Assembly (NCBI GenBank): GCA_016788565.1
Contig: JAEUSP010000011.1
Span: 62,001-126,000 of the forward strand
Source: Chlorobiota bacterium
GTDB taxonomy: Bacteria; Bacteroidota; Ignavibacteria; OLB7
Direction: 5' to 3'
DNA length: 64,000 bases
Shown: positions 35,657 through 44,104 of the stretch, piece by piece
Layout: each line of letters starts with the position of its first letter
Position numbering within the stretch: the stretch's first letter is position 1
Notes under the pieces: generated by a model
The model's database searches: none
Told to the model about the DNA's origin: nothing
Seen by the model: only the letters and a program-made list of their open reading frames with translations
Position numbers and translations under genes: made by a program

Positions 35657-38600
35657 ATGTTTCCTCAACTTCCCGAACGTGTTGATTATCCAGCGTTAGA
35701 ACGCGACGTGCTCTCCTTCTGGAAGCAGAACGGCACGTTCAAACGCTCCATCGAATCGCGCCCTGCCAGCAATCGCTGGGTGTTCAACGAAGGGCCGCCA
35801 ACGGTGAACGGCAACCCTGGCATCCACCACGTTTTTGGCCGCACACTGAAGGATATGTTCTGCCGCTACAAGACGATGCGTGGCCACCGCGTGGAGCGCA
35901 AAGGGGGCTGGGACACCCACGGCCTTCCGGTGGAAATCGCTATCGAAAAGCAGTTGGGGCTGAAAGAAAAAAGTGAAATCGAAACGAAAATTGGCGTGGC
36001 CGAGTTCAACCGGCTTGCGCGCGAGATGGTGTACGAGCATATCAACAAGCCCGATGGCTGGAACAGCCTGACCGAGCAGATGGGCTACTGGGTGGACCTT
36101 GAGGACCCCTACATCACTTGCACCAACAACTATGTTGAATCGGTCTGGTGGGCACTCAGCCAGTTCCACCAAAAAGGGCTGATCTACCGTGGCTTCAAAA
36201 TTGTGCCGCAATGCCCCCACTGCGAAACCCCGCTGAGTTCGCACGAGCTTGCCCAGGGCTACAAAGATGTCCGCGACCCCTCGCTGTATGTGAAAGCTCG
36301 AATTCTGGAGGAGACACTCCCCGAATCGCTTCGCGGAAATGGCGGGAACACCTTCTTCTTAGTCTGGACAACAACACCCTGGACTTTGATCTCGAACGTT
36401 GCGCTGGCCGTTGGGGCCAACATCAACTACCTGCTGGTACGCAATCCGGCGACCGAGGAGCAGTTTATCCTTGCCGAAGCACGCCGCGCCGCGCTTGACC
36501 CCGATGGAGTTTGGGAAGTGCTTGCCAACGTCAGCGGTTCCCAGCTGGAGCGCGTCCGCTACGAACGATTGTTCAGCTACGTGGCGGCCGACACCGACGC
36601 TTGGTATGTGGTCACGGGGGATTTTGTCAGCACCGAGGATGGAACTGGCATTGTTCACATTGCCCCAGCGTTTGGGCAGGATGACTACGAAGTCTCGCTG
36701 AAATATGGCCTTCCGGTGCTGCAACCAGTCACCGGAAGCGGGCGGTTCACCGCCGACGTTACCGACTACGCCGGGCGCACCGTAAAAACACTCACGTTCG
36801 AGGATCGCACCGAGGAAGGGACCGATAAAGAGATCATCATCGCCTTGAAGCACCGTGGGCTGGTGCTGAAATCCAGCAACGACTACCTGCACAGCTACCC
36901 CCACTGCTGGCGGTGCGATAACCCCCTGATCTACTACGCTCGCGACTCATGGTTCATCCGCACCACCCAGTACGCGCGCCAGATGCTCGAGCAGAACAAC
37001 ACCATCGGCTGGCACCCGCCCGAAATTGGCGCGGGGCGGTTTGGAAACTGGCTGGAAGAAAACAAAGATTGGTCTCTCTCGCGCGACCGCTACTGGGGAA
37101 CCCCGCTCCCCATCTGGGTGAATGAAGCCGACCCGAACGACATTTTTGCCGTTGGCTCGGTTGCTGAACTGATGCAGGGTGAGTTCCAGCAGGGCGATGG
37201 AAGCATCGTCCCGATGGCCGATGTTGCCAACCAGCTCGATCTTCACAAGCCGTTCGTTGATGGAGTGATCTTCCGCCGCGACGGCAAAACCTACCGCCGC
37301 ACTCCCGAGCTGATTGATGTCTGGTTCGACAGCGGCTCGATGCCCTTTGCACAGTGGCACTATCCGTTCGAGAACCGTGAGATGATTGAAAGCGGCGAGC
37401 GTTTTCCCGCCGACTTCATCGCCGAAGGGATTGACCAAACACGCGGTTGGTTCTACACACTGCACGCAATCAGCACCGCACTGTTCGGGAAAACTTCCCA
37501 GAAAAACATCCTGGTCAACGACCTGATCCTGGATAAAGATGGGCGGAAAATGTCGAAGCGATTGGGGAATGTGGTTGATCCGTTCCAGATGATGAACCGC
37601 TACGGGGCCGATGCCGTCCGCTGGTATCTTACCACCAGCGCGCCCCCCTGGAAACCACGCCCCTTCAACCCCGACGACATCAGCCGGACGGTGCTGAGTG
37701 ACTTCTTCCGTGCGTTGGTGGAGACCTACAAGTTCTTTGTGCTGTACGCCAACATTGATGGCTTCACCTACCGCGAAGCATCGCTCCCGTTGGCCCAACG
37801 TGCCGAGCTTGACCGCTGGATTCTTTCGGTGCTGGCCACCACCACCCAACGCTACACCGCGTTGATGGACGACTACGAGCCAACAAAAGCAATGCGGTTA
37901 GTGAGTGAGTTCACCGTGGAGCATCTTTCCAACTGGTACGTGCGCCGCAACCGCCGCCGTTTCTGGAAGGGTGAGATGTCGCAGGATAAACTTGCGGCCT
38001 ACCAAACGCTGTACGAATGCCTTACTCGGGTCTGCAAACTGATGGCCCCGGCAGCCCCCTTCCTTTCCGAATATCTGTACCGTGCGCTGAACGAAACCTC
38101 AGCCCAAGAAGCCGAAAACTCGGTGCACCTTGCGCTGATTACCGAAGCCGAAACCGGCACGATTGACCCCGACCTTGAACGCCGCATGGCACGCGCACAA
38201 GGTGCGGTTGCGCTGGCGCGGATGCTTCGCGAAAAATCGGGAATCAAGGTGCGCCAACCGTTGCGGCGATTGCTGATTGCCGTTGCCGACGACACCGAGC
38301 GCGACGACTACCGCCGCGTGGCCGGAATCATCATGGATGAGTTGAACGTGAAAGGAATTGAGTACGTTCGCGCCGGCGAATCGGACGTGGTGAAGATTCG
38401 GGCAAAAGCAAACTTCAAGGCACTGGGGCCAAAATTTGGGAAGCGGGTGAAAGAAGTGGTTGCGCTGGTCAATGGGCTTTCGCAGCCGCAAATCATCCAG
38501 CTGCAAGCCGAGGGGAAACTGACGTTGGGAAGCAGCGATGAGCCAGTTGAGATTGGCCCAGAAGACATCGAGATCATCCACGAAGACATCGAAGGGTGGC

Positions 38601-38950
38601 TGGTGGCAAGCCAGGGTTCCATCACCGTGGCGTTGGACACCGCATTGGACGAAGAACTCCGCCAAGAAGGGCTTGCCCGCGAGTTCGTAAACCGCGTGCA
38701 AAACCTGCGAAAAGATTCCGGGCTTGAAGTCTCCGACCGAATCCAGCTATCGTTTGCAACCAACGATGTCGCACTTCAGCAAGCCCTGGAATCGCAACGG
38801 GAATACATCATGGCCGAGACGCTTGCGGTGATGTTCAGCCAGGCAGAATTTGGCCAATCGGATAGCAACAATGGAGGTAGCGAAGCTGAAATCAACGGCC
38901 AGCCGTGCCGGATAGCAGTGGCGCGAATCGAGAACGTGCAAGCAATCTAA
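35657..38950 (+). CDS. ileS: Isoleucyl-tRNA synthetase
   Basis: Charges tRNA-Ile. 1097 residues, class I synthetase. The HIGH-type signature reads HHVFG near residue 54 in NPGIHHVFGRTLKDMFCRYK, the KMSKR loop is near residue 631 (DGRKMSKRLGNVVDPF), the editing domain lies in between, and the C-terminal anticodon region follows. The GGWDTHGLPVE block and overall length fit the eukaryote-like (IleS2-type) branch that often gives mupirocin resistance; that phenotype is inferred from family only. It is followed 43 bp later by the DksA-like gene and then lspA, a gene order I know from Bacteroidota. Confidence 0.97.
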   Translation: MFPQLPERVDYPALERDVLSFWKQNGTFKRSIESRPASNRWVFNEGPPTVNGNPGIHHVFGRTLKDMFCRYKTMRGHRVERKGGWDTHGLPVEIAIEKQLGLKEKSEIETKIGVAEFNRLAREMVYEHINKPDGWNSLTEQMGYWVDLEDPYITCTNNYVESVWWALSQFHQKGLIYRGFKIVPQCPHCETPLSSHELAQGYKDVRDPSLYVKARILEETLPESLRGNGGNTFFLVWTTTPWTLISNVALAVGANINYLLVRNPATEEQFILAEARRAALDPDGVWEVLANVSGSQLERVRYERLFSYVAADTDAWYVVTGDFVSTEDGTGIVHIAPAFGQDDYEVSLKYGLPVLQPVTGSGRFTADVTDYAGRTVKTLTFEDRTEEGTDKEIIIALKHRGLVLKSSNDYLHSYPHCWRCDNPLIYYARDSWFIRTTQYARQMLEQNNTIGWHPPEIGAGRFGNWLEENKDWSLSRDRYWGTPLPIWVNEADPNDIFAVGSVAELMQGEFQQGDGSIVPMADVANQLDLHKPFVDGVIFRRDGKTYRRTPELIDVWFDSGSMPFAQWHYPFENREMIESGERFPADFIAEGIDQTRGWFYTLHAISTALFGKTSQKNILVNDLILDKDGRKMSKRLGNVVDPFQMMNRYGADAVRWYLTTSAPPWKPRPFNPDDISRTVLSDFFRALVETYKFFVLYANIDGFTYREASLPLAQRAELDRWILSVLATTTQRYTALMDDYEPTKAMRLVSEFTVEHLSNWYVRRNRRRFWKGEMSQDKLAAYQTLYECLTRVCKLMAPAAPFLSEYLYRALNETSAQEAENSVHLALITEAETGTIDPDLERRMARAQGAVALARMLREKSGIKVRQPLRRLLIAVADDTERDDYRRVAGIIMDELNVKGIEYVRAGESDVVKIRAKANFKALGPKFGKRVKEVVALVNGLSQPQIIQLQAEGKLTLGSSDEPVEIGPEDIEIIHEDIEGWLVASQGSITVALDTALDEELRQEGLAREFVNRVQNLRKDSGLEVSDRIQLSFATNDVALQQALESQREYIMAETLAVMFSQAEFGQSDSNNGGSEAEINGQPCRIAVARIENVQAI

Positions 38951-38993
38951 AAAACCTTCAAAATCACATTTTCATTTCGAGGGAACAGAGATT

Positions 38994-40247
38994 ATGGCAG
39001 CCAGCAGACCAAAGGAACCCGCAGCAACGGCAACGAAGGGGGCCAAAACCGCTTCAAGCAAACCAGCAATGCCAACGCAATCCGCAGCAAAACCAGCGGT
39101 GAAAGAAACAACTGCCAAAAAGAAATCTGCGCCCCCAGCATCCCGCGCTGAAGTGAAAACAAAAACGCCATCAACGCCGAAGTCTTCGGCAAAAACTCCG
39201 GCAGCAAAAGCCCCGGTGGCCGTGCCCAAAACTGCGGCAAAACCAGCAGCAAAGCCAAAACCAGAAGCTGCCAAGCCAGCCGCAAAAACAAAAAGCCAAC
39301 CAGCACCTGCTGCGGCCAAAGCAACCAAAGCCCCCGCCGGAAAAGGAAAATCGGCGACAACCACTCCCCCCCCATCGGCAGCAAAAGGGAAAAGCGCGCC
39401 AGCAGCAAAACCAGCCCCAGCAGAAGCGAAAACTCCAAAAACAAAAACGGCTTCGGTAAAGGCAACTCCAGAAAAAGCAACTCCAGAAAAAGGGAGCGAA
39501 AAGGGAGCGAAAAAAAATGGGGCAGAAATAGCAACCACGGGGAAACCGAGCAAACCAGCCCCCAGCAACAAAGGGGCAAACGAGAGCGTGGCAGCGGCCG
39601 CGCCAACCGTGCAGTCCAAAAAAATCGAGCCACAGCCAGCCCCCGCAGCGAAACCCGCAACGGCAGCGGTTGCCCCGGCGAACCAATCATCATCCGTACC
39701 AACAGCAGACGTGACAAATAAACCAGTAAAGAAAAAAACCGCAGGGTCCAAAGAAAAAGCAGCAAAAGCCTTGCTGAGCAAGCTCCCGAAGGAGATATTT
39801 TCGGCCCGCACCGGGGTGAGTAACGCCGAACCATTTTCCCAAAAGGACTTAGATAAATTCCGCAAGAACATTGAGTACAAGCGGGAAGAACAGGTGAAAG
39901 ACCTTGATATTTCAAAAGATTTATTGGAAGACGCGACCTCACGCGATAGTGCCGACGACAACAGCGCCTACTCCCTTCACATGGAGCAAGGAACCGACGC
40001 GATGGAGCGTGAGAAACGCTATCTGGAAGTTCAGCGCGGTTCCGATTATTTGAAGCGGCTTGAGGACGCAATGGTTCGCATCAACAACGGGACCTACGGG
40101 ATGTGCCGTAAATGTGGACTTCGGTTGGACAGCCGCCGATTGCTGGAGGTCCCAATCGCACAGGTATGCTCCACCTATAAAAACACCAATAAATTGTGCG
40201 AGCCAGGAAAATTGTACAAAGAAGCTCTGGACCCCGACGAGGAATAA
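38994..40247 (+). CDS. DksA/TraR-type protein with long histone-H1-like Lys/Ala/Pro tail
   Basis: 417 residues. The first ~270 are almost only Lys, Ala, Pro, Thr and Ser (AAKPAAKTKSQPAPAAAKAT), like histone H1 C-terminal tails, and should bind nucleic acid. Then come a helical hairpin and the DksA-type zinc finger. Its ligands are Cys-371, Cys-374 and Cys-392, but the fourth position, which should be Cys-395, is Tyr; a Cys at 402 might substitute. A GAGGGA site lies 11 nt upstream of the ATG. DksA proteins bind RNA polymerase near ppGpp; the tail may add chromosome binding. The DNA of the tail is repetitive. Confidence 0.9.
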   Translation: MAASRPKEPAATATKGAKTASSKPAMPTQSAAKPAVKETTAKKKSAPPASRAEVKTKTPSTPKSSAKTPAAKAPVAVPKTAAKPAAKPKPEAAKPAAKTKSQPAPAAAKATKAPAGKGKSATTTPPPSAAKGKSAPAAKPAPAEAKTPKTKTASVKATPEKATPEKGSEKGAKKNGAEIATTGKPSKPAPSNKGANESVAAAAPTVQSKKIEPQPAPAAKPATAAVAPANQSSSVPTADVTNKPVKKKTAGSKEKAAKALLSKLPKEIFSARTGVSNAEPFSQKDLDKFRKNIEYKREEQVKDLDISKDLLEDATSRDSADDNSAYSLHMEQGTDAMEREKRYLEVQRGSDYLKRLEDAMVRINNGTYGMCRKCGLRLDSRRLLEVPIAQVCSTYKNTNKLCEPGKLYKEALDPDEE

Positions 40248-40272
40248 ACGGTGGAGCTACGCCACATTGCCG

Positions 40273-40303
40273 AAGGGACACAGGGATATTTCCGTGTGTC
40301 CTT
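40273..40303 (+). terminator. Hairpin between the DksA-like gene and lspA
   Basis: AAGGGACACAGGGA pairs with TCCGTGTGTCCTTT (one unpaired base) around TATT, then GCGGTTTCTTTT. It could be a weak terminator or attenuator that reduces read-through into lspA 80 bp downstream. Confidence 0.5.
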
Positions 40304-40381
40304 TGCGGTTTCTTTTGCGGAAGCTATTTGGAATAGCCGACGTAATTCATCCAATCATCAACAACAAACCAACCACTGTTT

Positions 40382-41056
40382 GTGCGGAACAAAATTTTTC
40401 TTCTCCCATTGCTGATCGTGCTGTTCGATCAAATCACCAAGTTGGCCGTGAAAGGGTTCGACCTGCTTGGCTGGAATTACCCAGGGATGATGCTTGGCGA
40501 AAGCCGCCCGGTGTTTGGCGATTTCCTCCGTTGGACCTTTGTGGAAAATCCCGGAATGGCGTTCGGTTTGGATTTTGGGATGCCGGTAATTCTTAGCCTT
40601 TTCAGCGTTGCCGCATCGGTTTTTTTGATTCATCTTCTGCGGAAAACATCAGCCGATGGCTGGAGCGGGCTGCGCTTTGCGTTGGCATTAATTCTTGGCG
40701 GTGCGGCGGGGAATCTTATTGACCGCGTGTTTTACGGAGTCTTCTACAATTATGCTCCTTTATTTTACGGTCGTGTTGTTGATTTTGTGGATGTTGATAT
40801 TCCCGATTTTTCGCTGTTGGGGCGCGAGCTTGAGCGGTTCTACATTTTTAACATTGCCGATGCGGCGGTATCGGTTGGGGTGGTGTTGCTGCTGTTTTTT
40901 TATCCAGCAAGCAGCAAGCACCCAGCAACGCACACTCCCTCAACTCCAGATTCATCATCCCAGCTTGATCCGGCTACGGAACAACCAAGCCAGCAGGTGA
41001 TTGAAGCTGGCGAAGAAAAAACACCGGTGACGGAAGAGGAGCAAAAACAGGGATAA
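40382..41056 (+). CDS. lspA: Lipoprotein signal peptidase (signal peptidase II)
   Basis: Removes signal peptides from prolipoproteins at the inner membrane. 224 residues with four helices. Catalytic Asp residues lie in NLIDRVFYG (near 115) and FNIADAAVSVG (near 160); the VENPGMAFG motif is also present. Translation starts at GTG. The last ~45 residues, after the fourth helix, form a hydrophilic Ser/Pro/Gln/Glu-rich tail not found in most homologues. It serves lipoproteins such as the one at 7.7-9.3 kb. Confidence 0.95.
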   Translation: MRNKIFLLPLLIVLFDQITKLAVKGFDLLGWNYPGMMLGESRPVFGDFLRWTFVENPGMAFGLDFGMPVILSLFSVAASVFLIHLLRKTSADGWSGLRFALALILGGAAGNLIDRVFYGVFYNYAPLFYGRVVDFVDVDIPDFSLLGRELERFYIFNIADAAVSVGVVLLLFFYPASSKHPATHTPSTPDSSSQLDPATEQPSQQVIEAGEEKTPVTEEEQKQG

Positions 41057-41090
41057 TTATCATTTTTTTCAGGACAAATACTCCAGAAAC

Positions 41091-41123
41091 AAAAATGGCC
41101 TATCAATGTGATAGGCCATTTTT
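41091..41123. terminator. Bidirectional Rho-independent terminator (lspA/nuoD)
   Basis: AAAAATGGCCTATCA (41091-41105) and TGATAGGCCATTTTT (41109-41123) are fully complementary over 15 bp with a 3-nt loop and end in T-runs on both strands. It ends lspA and the convergent nuo transcript. Confidence 0.9.
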
Positions 41124-41140
41124 ATTTCATCGTGGTTTTC

Positions 41141-42421
41141 TTATTTGTCCGCCTCACCCATCACCGGATCAATCGAGCCGATAATTGCCACCACGTCGCT
41201 AATCATCGCCCCTTCGCACATTGGCTGCAATGCTTGAAGATTGCAGAATGAAGGAGAGCGAATTTTCATCCGCCACGCCTGCCCGCTTCCGTCGCTGACG
41301 ATGTAGAAGCCAAGCTCACCTTTCGGGGATTCGATGCAGGAGTAGATTTCCCCCCGCTCAGTTTGCTGGCCAAAATTGACCAGCATGAAATCCTGAATAA
41401 GCTCCTCCATCTTCGTGTAAATCTCCACTTTTCCTGGAAGCACTTGTTTGGCTTCGTTGGCAAGCACGGGGCCTTCGGGAATTTTATCCAACAACTGCCG
41501 CACAATTTTCACCGATTCCTTCATTTCATCGCCGCGCACCATGTAGCGCGCATAGCAATCGCCGTCGGCGTAGGTGATTACGTCAAAATCAAGTTGGTCG
41601 TACAGCAGATATGGCTCGTCGCGGCGGAGGTCGTGGGCAATGCCGCTTCCACGCAAGCAGGGGCCGGTTAGCCCAAGCTGAATGGCTTCTTCTGCCGACA
41701 TGTATCCAATCCCCGACACCCGCTCAACAAAAATTCGGTTGCGGTTTACCAATCCCGCGAAGTCGCTAAGCTGTGCGGGGAACTGGTCAATGAACTTGCG
41801 GATCATCGGGATGATGTCGGGGGTGAAGTCGTTGGCAACGCCCCCCACGCGGGTGTAGCTGGTGGTGAACCGCGCACCACAGATCTTCTCGAAGATGTCG
41901 TACAGCCGCTCCCGCTCGCGGAAGGTCCACAGCAGCATGGTGATTGCGCCGCAATCCATGGACATTGCCCCCATTGCCAAAAGGTGCGAACTGATGCGGG
42001 CAAGCTCACAAATCATGGTTCGTATCCAGGCTGCACGCGGGGGAATCTCCAACCCCAACACTTTCTCCACCGCCATTGCATAGGCCACGTTGTTCGACAT
42101 CGGCGAAAGGTAATCCAGCCGGTCGGTGTGGGGAAGGAACTCATGGTAGGTCATGTTCTCCCCCAACTTCTCGTAGCCGCGATGCAGGTAGCCAAGCTCG
42201 GGGACGCACTTTTCCACGGTCTCGCCATCCAGCCGAAGCAGGACGCGAAGCACACCGTGGGTGGCCGGATGTTGTGGCCCCATGTTCAGGATCATCGTGT
42301 TCTCCAGCGGGTCGCGCCCTTCCAGAGAGATCGTTGTATCCTTATCAAGAACCTTGCTCAAAATTTTCCGCTGGCGAAGGTCGGTGACACGTTCCAGCGT
42401 TGCAGTTGATCCGATGTTCAT
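41141..42421 (-). CDS. nuoD: NADH-quinone oxidoreductase subunit D
   Basis: 49-kDa-type subunit of complex I, at the quinone site of the peripheral arm. From ATG 42421 the protein has 426 residues with NMGPQHPATHGVLRVLLRLD, the GYLHRGYEKLGENMTY segment, YLSPMSNNVAYAMAVEKVLG and the C-terminal EGAMISDVVAIIGSIDPVMGE. The frame continues upstream through repeat DNA without sense. nuoC lies 117 bp upstream, the gap filled by heptamer repeats, and no further nuo gene follows: a terminator comes 20 bp after the stop. Confidence 0.97.
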   Translation of the reverse strand: MNIGSTATLERVTDLRQRKILSKVLDKDTTISLEGRDPLENTMILNMGPQHPATHGVLRVLLRLDGETVEKCVPELGYLHRGYEKLGENMTYHEFLPHTDRLDYLSPMSNNVAYAMAVEKVLGLEIPPRAAWIRTMICELARISSHLLAMGAMSMDCGAITMLLWTFRERERLYDIFEKICGARFTTSYTRVGGVANDFTPDIIPMIRKFIDQFPAQLSDFAGLVNRNRIFVERVSGIGYMSAEEAIQLGLTGPCLRGSGIAHDLRRDEPYLLYDQLDFDVITYADGDCYARYMVRGDEMKESVKIVRQLLDKIPEGPVLANEAKQVLPGKVEIYTKMEELIQDFMLVNFGQQTERGEIYSCIESPKGELGFYIVSDGSGQAWRMKIRSPSFCNLQALQPMCEGAMISDVVAIIGSIDPVMGEADK

Positions 42422-42537
42422 GGTTGGTCGGGAGTCGGTTGTCGGGAATCGGGTTTCGGGAATCGGTTGTCGGGAGTCGGTTAGTCGGGAATCGGTTGCC
42501 GGAGAATCGGGTTTTGGGAATTGGTGAAGCCGGAGGC
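42422..42537. repeat. Heptamer tract between nuoC and nuoD
   Basis: Fifteen or so 7-bp units of the type TTGTCGG, GAATCGG, GAGTCGG, with one 8-bp slip, in the same phase and with the same GGGAATC core as the trxB-frr tract. It directly precedes the nuoD start codon, where a ribosome-binding site would be expected. Confidence 0.85.
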
Positions 42538-43080
42538 TTACACCGCTGGGTTTCTGTCTGGCAGCGGAAGCGCGTCGGGAACGCCCATCACGGGGTAATC
42601 CTTGCGGAGCGGGTAGATTGGCTCGCCGGTTTCGGGATCCACATAATCTTCCGGCATGTACATCCGGCGAAGGTCGGGGTGGCCGTCGAAGATGATGCCG
42701 TGCATGTCGTAGGTTTCGCGCTCGTACCAGTTTGCGGCGGTATAAAGCCCGCAGATGGAGTCCACATGTGGGCGTTTTTCGTCGGTGAAGCATTTCACCC
42801 GAATCCGCCAGCTGTTGGGGAGTGAGTAGAAGTTGTAGATCAGCTCGAACCGGTCTTTCCGGCGGTTCCAATCCACGGCGTTGATGTCGCGCAGTTGGTT
42901 GAACCGCAGCGATTCGTTGTCGCGCAGGAATCCAACCAACTCCGTCAGCCGCTGTGGGGGAACAATGATGGAAAGCTCGTCGCGGTGCTCGGCCGTCTGG
43001 AAACTTTCCTCGCCGAAATGCTCCGAAAGAAGTGGCAGTGCCGCTCCTTTCAATTGCTCAAGTCGTTCTGCTGGTGTCAT
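42538..43080 (-). CDS. nuoC: NADH-quinone oxidoreductase subunit C
   Basis: 30-kDa-type subunit of complex I. 180 residues with RFNQLRDINAVDWNRRKDRF, LIYNFYSLPNSWRIRVKCF and the highly conserved signature AANWYERETYDMHGIIFDGH, PDLRRMYMPEDY. It stands at the head of nuoC-nuoD; the gene before it is a rhomboid-like protein and not nuoB, so the complex I genes are split in this genome. Confidence 0.96.
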   Translation of the reverse strand: MTPAERLEQLKGAALPLLSEHFGEESFQTAEHRDELSIIVPPQRLTELVGFLRDNESLRFNQLRDINAVDWNRRKDRFELIYNFYSLPNSWRIRVKCFTDEKRPHVDSICGLYTAANWYERETYDMHGIIFDGHPDLRRMYMPEDYVDPETGEPIYPLRKDYPVMGVPDALPLPDRNPAV

Positions 43081-43113
43081 GGGAAATGTGTGATCTGTAT
43101 GATCGGGAAAGAT

Positions 43114-43995
43114 TTACAACCGTTGTGAGTATTCCCGAAGGAATCGTTGTTCGTCGGGGCTTAGCGAATCGTAGCCAATCTCGCTAATTCGTTCCAGTAT
43201 CAGGTTCAACCGCTCTTCGTCGCTTAGTTGGCGGCGGGCTGGTGGGCGTTGCGATTGCTGCAAGCGTCCCCCAGGGAACGGGCGCACCGAAGCCTGTTGA
43301 GCGGGAAGCGATTGGGCCGCGCCACTGCGTGGATGGCTGCCGGAATGCTGGGGGCGAAACATCACCCGCTCGAAAGTACGAATCGCCCCCAAAAGAAAGC
43401 GATATTTCTGGAATCGCGCATGGAAGAACCCACCGCTGGCCACCAGTGTGAACATCCCTTCGGTGAAGAAGGCCCCCACCGAATGCCCTTGCGTCACCAC
43501 GGCATCCACCGTCTGGATCAGCACCAACCCGCACGCAAACGTCAGCACAAACCAGCTTGGGATGTTGATAAAAAAGATGCGAACACTGCTTTGCGGGAAC
43601 AAGTAAAGGAACCCCACAAGGGTGAACAACGCAAGGTGTTCCAGCCCCGCCAGCCGGTAGAAGTCCGATCCCCAATTTGCCAGAACATGAAGCACCGCAA
43701 CCCCCAACGTCACACAAAGAAGCGACAGCCCAAAATTCCGTTTCCCCAAAAAATGCTCCACCTCCTCCCCCGGCCTTCCAAAGGCAATTCCGGCAAGCAG
43801 CAACCCGATAAACGAAGGCCCCAACAGGTAGCTGAACAACTTCCAGAACTGGTAGCTGTTGCTGATGTCAGCCGGAACCAGAACGACGTTGGCAACAACA
43901 ACCGAACCGAACGGAAGCCCGCCCATCAGCAAGTAGAACAGGAACAGTACCAGCGTCCCAATCCACAGTATTCGCGAAAGCGATTCGGTAGCCAT
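43114..43995 (-). CDS. Rhomboid-like membrane protein with DUF6576-type tail, apparently inactive
   Basis: 293 residues: about six hydrophobic helices, then a Pro/Gln/Arg-rich linker and a terminal helix-turn-helix-like motif (LNLILERISEIGYDSLSPDE, QRFLREYS) that ends many Bacteroidota rhomboids. The catalytic GxSG serine and the late-helix histidine of rhomboids are not visible in the membrane part. It may be a pseudoprotease with a chaperone-like or binding role, or a distant membrane protein that merely shares the tail. It lies just upstream of nuoC. Confidence 0.7.
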   Translation of the reverse strand: MATESLSRILWIGTLVLFLFYLLMGGLPFGSVVVANVVLVPADISNSYQFWKLFSYLLGPSFIGLLLAGIAFGRPGEEVEHFLGKRNFGLSLLCVTLGVAVLHVLANWGSDFYRLAGLEHLALFTLVGFLYLFPQSSVRIFFINIPSWFVLTFACGLVLIQTVDAVVTQGHSVGAFFTEGMFTLVASGGFFHARFQKYRFLLGAIRTFERVMFRPQHSGSHPRSGAAQSLPAQQASVRPFPGGRLQQSQRPPARRQLSDEERLNLILERISEIGYDSLSPDEQRFLREYSQRL

Positions 43996-44104
43996 ATCAC
44001 CGCCATTTCACCATAAAAAAACCGCACCTGGTTGCCAACGGAAGAACGCCGCCAAACTATGCAACCGCCAACGGCCATGCAATTATCACCCCCCGCCGCG
44101 TTGC

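Noticed and set aside
39171-39961. Glycine/phenylalanine/tryptophan-rich minus-strand open frames opposite the DksA-like tail
   Set aside because: They are reverse readings of Lys/Ala/Pro codons and not protein-like; the plus frame continues into a recognisable zinc-finger domain.
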